35,278 nt of DNA, taken from positions 1 through 35,278 of the forward strand of contig NZ_DLHL01000032.1 of the NCBI RefSeq assembly GCF_002483225.1, given 5' to 3'. Within the stretch, counting starts at the first letter, position 1. Every line of letters begins with the position of its first letter. Position numbers and translations under genes: made by a program. Below, in pieces: positions 30,096 through 35,278 of this stretch. A model generated the notes under the pieces. That model worked only from the letters and a program-made list of their open reading frames with translations. It did not search any database and was not told the DNA's origin. Source of the stretch: Gemmatimonas sp. UBA7669. Its GTDB lineage: Bacteria; Gemmatimonadota; Gemmatimonadetes; Gemmatimonadales; Gemmatimonadaceae.

Positions 30096-31262
30096 ATGAA
30101 TGCCGCGCTTGACGACGAGCTGCGCGCACTCGAAGCCGCCGGTCTCAAGCGCGCCCTGCGCCAGGTGCAGCAGCGCCGGGGGGGCATGGTCACACTGGGC
30201 GGTGAGCGTCTCGCCGACTTTGCCTCCAACGACTATCTCGGCCTCGCCGCCGATCCGCGCATTGCGCGCGCCGCGCAAGCGGTGCTGCAGGCTGAAGGCA
30301 CCGGCGCGGCGGCCGCGCGACTGATTTCCGGCAATCACCCCATTCACGAAACGCTCGAGCATGCGCTGGCCCGCTTCAAGGGCTGCGACTACACGCTGCT
30401 CTTCCCCACCGGCTACATGGTGAATGTCGGAGCCATCGGTGCGCTGGTGGGACGCGGTGACGTGATCTACAGTGATGCCCTCAATCATGCGTCGCTGATT
30501 GACGGGTGCCGGCTCTCCCGTGCGGAGGTTCGCGTGTTTCCGCACAATGATGTGGACGCGCTCGAGGCCATGCTGCAATCGGAGCGCACACAATTCCGTC
30601 GCGCACTGGTCGTGGTGGAGGGGGTATTCTCCATGGACGGTGACACCTTCCCGCTGGATCGCCTCGTGCCGGTGGCGCGACGTCATCGCGCGTGGACCTA
30701 CGTGGACGACGCACACGGCTCCGGTGTACTGGGCGACACGGGCGCCGGCGCCATTGAGTCCTGCGGCGTGACGGGTGAGATCGACGTACTCGTGGGCACA
30801 CTGGGCAAGGCCTTTGGTACGGCCGGCGCGTTTGCCGGTGGTTCACAGGAGTTGGTGGAGCTGCTCGTCAATCGTGCGCGCAGTTTCATCTTCACCACCG
30901 GTTCGCCACCCGCACTGGCAGCGGCCACGCTCGAGGCGCTGCGCATCGCGCAGGTGGAACCCTGGCGCCGCGAGTCGGTGCGCGCGCGTTCGCGGCAACT
31001 GCGTACGCGTCTTGCCAACGCCGGTCTGCCGGTGGGTGGTGATACCGAAGGACATATCGTGCCCATCGTGGTGGGCGATCCGCTGCGCACGATGGCGGTG
31101 GTGGCCGAGTTGCGGCGCCGCGGTTTTCTCGTGGGCGGGGTGCGTCCTCCCACCGTGCCGGCGGGAACCTCGCGGCTTCGCATTTCGCTTTCTGCCGTGC
31201 ACCCTGTTGAACTGGTCGACGCACTGGCGGCGTCGCTGATCGAACTCCTGCGAGGTTCCTGA
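30096..31262 (+). CDS. bioF: 8-amino-7-oxononanoate synthase
   Basis: A 388-residue PLP enzyme of the alpha-oxoamine synthase family that condenses pimeloyl-ACP (or pimeloyl-CoA) with L-alanine to 8-amino-7-oxononanoate, the first committed ring-building step of biotin synthesis. The PLP lysine is K238 in GTLGKAFGTAGAF; H131 (NHAS) and D204/H207 (DDAHGSG) are the other cofactor residues. ASNDYLGLA near 43 and TGSPPALAAATL near the end are family signatures. I use ATG 30096, which fits the family length; ATG 30054 (14 more residues) directly abuts the preceding stop and is possible. Neither has a clear ribosome site. Related KBL is excluded only by context: bioA follows. Confidence 0.92.
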   Translation: MNAALDDELRALEAAGLKRALRQVQQRRGGMVTLGGERLADFASNDYLGLAADPRIARAAQAVLQAEGTGAAAARLISGNHPIHETLEHALARFKGCDYTLLFPTGYMVNVGAIGALVGRGDVIYSDALNHASLIDGCRLSRAEVRVFPHNDVDALEAMLQSERTQFRRALVVVEGVFSMDGDTFPLDRLVPVARRHRAWTYVDDAHGSGVLGDTGAGAIESCGVTGEIDVLVGTLGKAFGTAGAFAGGSQELVELLVNRARSFIFTTGSPPALAAATLEALRIAQVEPWRRESVRARSRQLRTRLANAGLPVGGDTEGHIVPIVVGDPLRTMAVVAELRRRGFLVGGVRPPTVPAGTSRLRISLSAVHPVELVDALAASLIELLRGS

Positions 31263-32614
31263 TGGGCAACCCGATGGCCGATGCCTTCGGAGATGAGGAT
31301 GCCGGCGCCCCGATCGCGCCCATGCTGCTGCATGATGCGGCGCATGTCTGGCATCCCTACACGCAGCACCTGAACGCGCCGTTGCCGGTGCCCATTGTGC
31401 GGGCCGAGGGGAGCTGGCTGTACGACCTGCACGGCAAGCCCCTGCTCGATGCCATTTCGTCGTGGTGGGTCACCACGCATGGCCACTGCCGTCCGGAGAT
31501 CGTCGAGGCCATCAGCGAGCAGGCGCGGCAGCTGGATCAGGTGATCTTTGCAGGCTTCACGCACGAACCGGCGGCGGCCCTCGCGGCCGAGCTGGTGTCG
31601 CGGCTTCCGCGCGGGCTGACGCGCGTGTTCTACTCGGACGATGGCTCGACGGCCGTGGAAGTGGCCATCAAGCTGTCGCTGCAGAGCTTCGCCAACCGCG
31701 GCACGCCGCGTCGCCTCGTGGCGGCGCTTGAAAACGCGTACCATGGTGACACGTTTGGTGCCATGGCCGCCGGAGCGCGTGGCGTGTTCACTCACATGTA
31801 CGAGCCGCTGCTCTTCGACGTGGCGCGGCTGCCCGACCCTTCGCAGGGGGACACGCTGGCGGCGCTCGATGCACTGATCGACGCGCGTGGAGCCGAGTTG
31901 GCGGCGGTCATAGTCGAGCCGCTGCTGCTTGGCGCCGGTGGCATGCATGTGTGGGACGAAGACGTGTTGCGGGGCATTCGCGCGCGCACGCAGGCGGCCG
32001 GAGTACACCTCATTGCCGACGAAGTGCTGACGGGCTTTGGTCGCACCGGCCCACTCTTCGCCTGTGACCGCGCCGATGTGCGTCCCGATCTGTTGTGCAT
32101 GTCGAAGGGGCTCACTGGTGGTGTGTTGCCGCTGGGCGCCACGGCCGCCACCGAAGACATCTTCGACGCGTTCCGTAGCGAAGACCGGCGCAAGACCTTC
32201 TTCCACGGACACTCGTACACTGCCAACCCCATTGCCTGTGCGGCGGCGCTGGCTTCACTGCAGTTGTTCGACGAAGACAGCGACGACGACCGCGTGCGGC
32301 TCGAGGTGGCGCAGGCCACACAGCTCGCCACACTGCGTGGTGTGCGCGGCGTGAAGGCCGTGCGGCAGATCGGCACGGTGGGCGCGGTGGAGCTCGATGC
32401 GACACCGGGCTATCTCAGCGACATCGGCCGTGAGCTGGCCGCCTATGCGCTGCAGGAAGGCGTGCTCATTCGCCCCCTGGGCAACGTGGCCTACTGTCTG
32501 CCGCCCTACTGCACCACCGATGACGAGATTGCCTCGGTGTATGACGTGATCCATCGTTTCCTCGACGGCGCGCGGGCCGATGCTCTCACCTCGGGCGGTC
32601 CGATCGATGACTGA
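31262..32614 (+). CDS. bioA: Adenosylmethionine-8-amino-7-oxononanoate aminotransferase
   Basis: A 450-residue class III aminotransferase that converts 8-amino-7-oxononanoate to 7,8-diaminononanoate using S-adenosylmethionine as amino donor. HVWHPYTQ (28-35) and ISSWWVTTHGH (65-75) are BioA hallmarks that set it apart from other class III enzymes. The PLP lysine is K282 (CMSKGLTGG) and the aspartate D253 (IADEV) contacts the ring nitrogen. ENAYHGDTFGAM and FFHGHSYTANP complete the fold. The ATG overlaps the bioF stop (TGATG), and its own end overlaps bioD by 8 bases. Confidence 0.95.
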   Translation: MGNPMADAFGDEDAGAPIAPMLLHDAAHVWHPYTQHLNAPLPVPIVRAEGSWLYDLHGKPLLDAISSWWVTTHGHCRPEIVEAISEQARQLDQVIFAGFTHEPAAALAAELVSRLPRGLTRVFYSDDGSTAVEVAIKLSLQSFANRGTPRRLVAALENAYHGDTFGAMAAGARGVFTHMYEPLLFDVARLPDPSQGDTLAALDALIDARGAELAAVIVEPLLLGAGGMHVWDEDVLRGIRARTQAAGVHLIADEVLTGFGRTGPLFACDRADVRPDLLCMSKGLTGGVLPLGATAATEDIFDAFRSEDRRKTFFHGHSYTANPIACAAALASLQLFDEDSDDDRVRLEVAQATQLATLRGVRGVKAVRQIGTVGAVELDATPGYLSDIGRELAAYALQEGVLIRPLGNVAYCLPPYCTTDDEIASVYDVIHRFLDGARADALTSGGPIDD

Positions 32615-33374
32615 CCCGGCGCGCCTTTTGCGCCTCGGCATCACGGGAACGGACACCGGTGTCGGCAAGACCGTGGTGAGCTGCGCACTGGCGGCGCGTG
32701 CGCGGCAGCTCGGCTTGCGGGTGGCCGCCATGAAGCCGTTGGAGAGTGGTGTGGAGGCGCGCGCAGCTGATGCCGATGCCATGCGCCTGGTGGCCGCCTG
32801 CGGCGGGCATCTGGACCCGGCACTCGTGCGTCCCTATCTGCTGCGCGAGCCGCTGGCGCCCTGGGTGGCCGCCGAGCGCGAGGGGGTGCGTATTGACCTC
32901 ACGCGCCTTGATGCCGCGCGGGCTTCGTTGGAGCAGGAACAGGACCTGCTCATCGTGGAGGGCGCCGGCGGTCTGCTGGTGCCCATTACCGATGCCCTGT
33001 CCTACGACGGTCTCTTTGCATCGTGGCACTGCGAATTGATCATCGTGGCCGCCAACCGCCTTGGCGTGCTCAATCACACGCGTCTCACGCTGCTGGCCGC
33101 CCGCGCGGCGGGCCTCGCGGTGCGCGCGGTGGTGCTCACGGCACTGCACGACGGGGCCGATGATGTGGCGCAGGCCAGCAATGCCGATGCACTGCGCTGG
33201 CTGTGTCCCGACGTGCCGCTGTACCAGTTTCCTCACGTGTCGGCGATTCTGGACCTGGCAGTCCTTGCCGCCGCGGCAGAGGCGTCTGGCCTCGATGCCC
33301 TGCTCCGTCCCGCCGACCCGACTATCTTGCAGGGACGTGATACCCTGCGACTCCAGCCTTCCCGCACCTCATGA
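32607..33374 (+). CDS. bioD: Dethiobiotin synthetase
   Basis: A 255-residue ATP-dependent carboxylase that closes the ureido ring, turning 7,8-diaminononanoate plus CO2 into dethiobiotin. The P-loop is GTDTGVGKT near residues 14-22, followed by MKPLESGVEA. VEGAGGLLVPITD holds the second ATP/Mg motif, and ANRLGVLNHTRLTLLAAR is typical of the family. I start at ATG 32607, 8 bases inside bioA; the frame is open from an upstream start without support. The stop overlaps the bioB ATG (ATGA), so the four bio genes are co-translated. Confidence 0.94.
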   Translation: MTDPARLLRLGITGTDTGVGKTVVSCALAARARQLGLRVAAMKPLESGVEARAADADAMRLVAACGGHLDPALVRPYLLREPLAPWVAAEREGVRIDLTRLDAARASLEQEQDLLIVEGAGGLLVPITDALSYDGLFASWHCELIIVAANRLGVLNHTRLTLLAARAAGLAVRAVVLTALHDGADDVAQASNADALRWLCPDVPLYQFPHVSAILDLAVLAAAAEASGLDALLRPADPTILQGRDTLRLQPSRTS

Positions 33375-34438
33375 CCTCGCTCACGAACTGGCAGTCTCTC
33401 GCCGACCAGGCCCTGGCCGGTGAGGTGATCTCGCGCGACGCCGCCCGGGCGGTGCTCAACGCCCCCGACGACGTCCTGCTCGACCAGCTGGCGGCTGCGT
33501 ATCGCGTGCGCCGTGCCACGTGGGGCAACAGAGTGCGGCTGCACTTCCTGCTCAATGCGCAGAGCGGTCTGTGCCCGGAAGACTGCGGCTATTGCTCGCA
33601 GTCCAAGATCTCGGCGGCGGAAATCGAGAAGTATCCCATGCTCGCGCAGGAGCGCATTCTGGAGGCGGCCGATCGCGCCGCGGCACTCAAGGCCGGCACT
33701 CTGTGCATGGTGATCTCGGGTCGCACGCCAGGCGAAACCGTCTTTGGCAAGGTGCTTGATGCCGTGCGCGCCGTGCGGGAGAAGCACGATCTCAAGATCT
33801 GCGCCTGTCTGGGCCTGCTCAACGAAGAACAGGTGCTGCGCCTCAAGGAAGCCGGCGTGGAGACGGTGAATCACAATCTCAACACCTCGGCCAACTACAC
33901 GCCGGAAGTGGTGAGCACGCACAGCTTCGAAGACCGCGTGAACACCGTGCAGGCCGTCAAGTCGGCCGGCATGAAGACTTGCAGCGGCGGCATTCTCGGC
34001 ATGGGCGAGAGCGATGACGACGTCATCGATCTGGCCATGTCGCTGCGCGAGCTCGACGTGAAGAGTGTGCCGGTGAACTTCCTCATCCCGGTGCCGGGCA
34101 CCGAGTTCGCAGGCATGAACTCGCTCGACCCGCGCCGCTGCCTGCGCATTCTCACCTTGTATCGCCTGCTGCTGCCCACGCAGGAAATCCGCATCAGCGG
34201 CGGCCGTGAAGTGCATCTGCGCAGCATGCAGGTCATGGGCCTGTATCCAGCCAACTCCATCTTCGTGGGCGACTACCTCACCACGCAGGGCCAGACGGCG
34301 CGCGACGACCTGCGCATGATCGAAGACGCTGGCTTCGTGCTGGAGACGCCCGACGGTGAACCGTTCAGCGGTGACCCGTTCGAGGGTGTGCCCGAATCGT
34401 ATCCCCGGGCACCGCTGCCGCTGGTCGAGGTGGGCTGA
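33371..34438 (+). CDS. bioB: Biotin synthase
   Basis: A 355-residue radical SAM enzyme that inserts sulfur into dethiobiotin to make biotin. The [4Fe-4S] motif is C68-x3-C72-x2-C75 (CPEDCGYCSQS). The auxiliary [2Fe-2S] cluster ligands align with C112 (LCMVISG), C144 (ICACLGLL) and C204 (MKTCSGGIL), with the arginine in EIRISGGREVHLRS. NHNLNTSANYTPEV is the substrate-binding segment. Length is typical. It closes the operon; a perfect 12-base-pair hairpin about 70 bases downstream is the likely terminator. No bioC or bioH is seen, so pimeloyl synthesis lies elsewhere. Confidence 0.96.
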   Translation: MTSLTNWQSLADQALAGEVISRDAARAVLNAPDDVLLDQLAAAYRVRRATWGNRVRLHFLLNAQSGLCPEDCGYCSQSKISAAEIEKYPMLAQERILEAADRAAALKAGTLCMVISGRTPGETVFGKVLDAVRAVREKHDLKICACLGLLNEEQVLRLKEAGVETVNHNLNTSANYTPEVVSTHSFEDRVNTVQAVKSAGMKTCSGGILGMGESDDDVIDLAMSLRELDVKSVPVNFLIPVPGTEFAGMNSLDPRRCLRILTLYRLLLPTQEIRISGGREVHLRSMQVMGLYPANSIFVGDYLTTQGQTARDDLRMIEDAGFVLETPDGEPFSGDPFEGVPESYPRAPLPLVEVG

Positions 34439-34452
34439 GTACGTAGCACAGC

Positions 34453-34490
34453 GCGAACCGCGTACTGCGAACCGCGCACTGCGTACTGCG
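34453..34490. repeat. Short tandem repeats after bioB
   Basis: A 14-base unit GCGAACCGCGTACT occurs at 34453-34466 and, with one change, at 34467-34480, followed by a partial copy GCGTACTGCG. It sits at a convergent junction, as do the palindromes elsewhere, but uses different words. Confidence 0.7.
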
Positions 34491-34506
34491 CAGCATGACA
34501 TCCGGG

Positions 34507-34538
34507 CGGGGCCGACGAGCAGGTGTTCGTCGGCCCCG
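34507..34538. terminator. Terminator hairpin between bioB and the DsbA-like gene
   Basis: CGGGGCCGACGA at 34507-34518 pairs perfectly with TCGTCGGCCCCG at 34527-34538 around an 8-base loop. There is no clean T-tract on either side; it may stop transcription from both directions. Confidence 0.7.
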
Positions 34539-34553
34539 TGTCGTTCGGGCGAG

Positions 34554-35246
34554 CTACTGGTCGTTCAGGGCGCGCTGCAACGCCTGCTCGAACACGGCGA
34601 GCGGTTGCGCACCGCTCACGCCATAGCGGCTGTCGAGCACCACAAACGGCACACCGCGAATGCCAAGCCGCGCCGCTTCGCGCTGACTCTGCGCCACATC
34701 CACGGCATAGCGTGACGTGCTCACGATTTCGCGCAGGCCCGCTTGGTCGAACCCGTGTGACGCTGCGAGCTCAACCAGCGTATTCGTGTCGCCGATGTCA
34801 CGTCCGTGGGTGAAATGCGCGGCGAACAGAGCTTCCGCGAGTGGCCAGGGGTTGCCGCCGGTCTGCTGCGCGTGCAGCAGCAGGCCGTGGGCTGCCGCGG
34901 TGTTGGGCGCGCGCGTGATTGCAGCGAAGCGGAAATCCACACCATCGGGCGCTCCGGCCGTGGCGACCTGCGCGAACATCGGCTCGGCCGCAGCAGGGCC
35001 GCCGAACTTGCGCTCCACAAACTCCGACCAGGACATGCCGTCTGCCGGCATGCCGGGATCAAGCTGGAATGGTCGCCAGAGCAGGTCGAACTCCACCTCG
35101 GCTACGGCTTGGCGTAGCGCCTCGATGGCAGCAAAGAGCCGACGCTCGCCAATCCAGCACCACGGACAGACGAGATCCGCGTAAACTTCCACGGTGAGCC
35201 GGCGCTGCAGGGATCCCGTTGAGGGCGTCGTGACGTTGGCAGTCAT
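34554..35246 (-). CDS. DsbA/FrnE-family thiol oxidoreductase
   Basis: A 230-residue thioredoxin-fold protein with an inserted helical domain, matching the FrnE/DsbA-like group. The active site is C27-P-W-C30 (ADLVCPWCWIGERRL), and the cis-proline loop is GIRGVPFVVLD (GVPF). It has no signal peptide, so unlike periplasmic DsbA it is probably cytosolic, as is usual for FrnE-type proteins, where it acts in oxidative stress defence or polyketide-like oxidations; the substrate is unknown. The ATG at 35246 has only a weak CGGA upstream. It converges on bioB. Confidence 0.88.
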   Translation of the reverse strand: MTANVTTPSTGSLQRRLTVEVYADLVCPWCWIGERRLFAAIEALRQAVAEVEFDLLWRPFQLDPGMPADGMSWSEFVERKFGGPAAAEPMFAQVATAGAPDGVDFRFAAITRAPNTAAAHGLLLHAQQTGGNPWPLAEALFAAHFTHGRDIGDTNTLVELAASHGFDQAGLREIVSTSRYAVDVAQSQREAARLGIRGVPFVVLDSRYGVSGAQPLAVFEQALQRALNDQ

Positions 35247-35261
35247 GTCCGGAGTCTAGCA

Positions 35262-35278
35262 GGGTGCTGAAAAAGTCG
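35262..35278. mobile_element. Possible terminal fragment of an insertion sequence
   Basis: The last 17 bases (GGGTGCTGAAAAAGTCG) resemble the terminal inverted repeats of several IS families, which often read TGTTGAAAAAGTC. Nothing more is visible, as the window ends here. The match is by memory and short. Confidence 0.25.

Noticed and set aside
30698..32212. 504-codon frame antisense to bioF and bioA
   Set aside because: It crosses two unmistakable biotin genes and has composition typical of a shadow frame.

Overview
The window is high-GC DNA with dense, mostly intact genes. The secreted-peptidase repertoire (M14, M24, CocE/NonD, HtpX), the ECF-sigma operon with HEAT-repeat exoproteins and several starts without Shine-Dalgarno sequences suggest a free-living aerobic Gram-negative soil or freshwater bacterium, most likely Gemmatimonadota. 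That assignment is inference from protein style, not from a marker gene. I saw no rRNA, tRNA, CRISPR array, phage gene or complete insertion sequence.

Layout. Positions 19-9153 hold envelope and exported enzymes: a small secreted protein, an M14 metallopeptidase, a TVP38/DedA-type membrane protein, a CocE/NonD hydrolase, a TonB-like protein, an HNH nuclease with a small unknown gene facing it, and HtpX. Positions 9154-12965 carry a [2Fe-2S] thioredoxin-like protein, a small membrane protein, a DUF155/RMND1-like protein, and a translationally coupled rhodanese-OsmC pair. Positions 12966-19233 are all on the minus strand: an M24 peptidase, then an operon read as ECF sigma factor, membrane-anchored putative anti-sigma factor and two exported HEAT-repeat proteins, preceded by a coiled-coil membrane protein.

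Positions 19361-30053 form the most coherent block, a zinc and copper homeostasis island. It contains a MerC-like transporter, cysteine-free ribosomal proteins bL31 (type B) and bL33, two COG0523 metallochaperone GTPases, a DUF3299-DUF2796 (ZrgA-like) exported pair, a ZIP-like/(Asp-His)n/SO_0444-like permease fusion, CopC and CopD, a Fur/Zur-family repressor, SCO1, a PCuAC chaperone and a small anchored protein. Short AT-rich palindromes sit at the two divergent promoters of this block (19795-19812 and 22930-22943). The simplest reading is a Zur regulon that swaps zinc-free ribosomal proteins in and mobilises zinc when it is scarce, placed beside copper delivery to cytochrome oxidase.

The repressor-SCO-PCuAC genes run almost without gaps into bioF-bioA-bioD-bioB (30096-34438), the four last steps of biotin synthesis. 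A DsbA/FrnE-like protein on the opposite strand closes the window.

Four of the six convergent gene junctions are filled with palindromic or short-tandem repeat sequence (9168-9342, 12867-12967, 20319-20380, 34453-34538). Two of them share a nearly identical 29-base module. These look like a dispersed family of intergenic elements that may act as bidirectional terminators.
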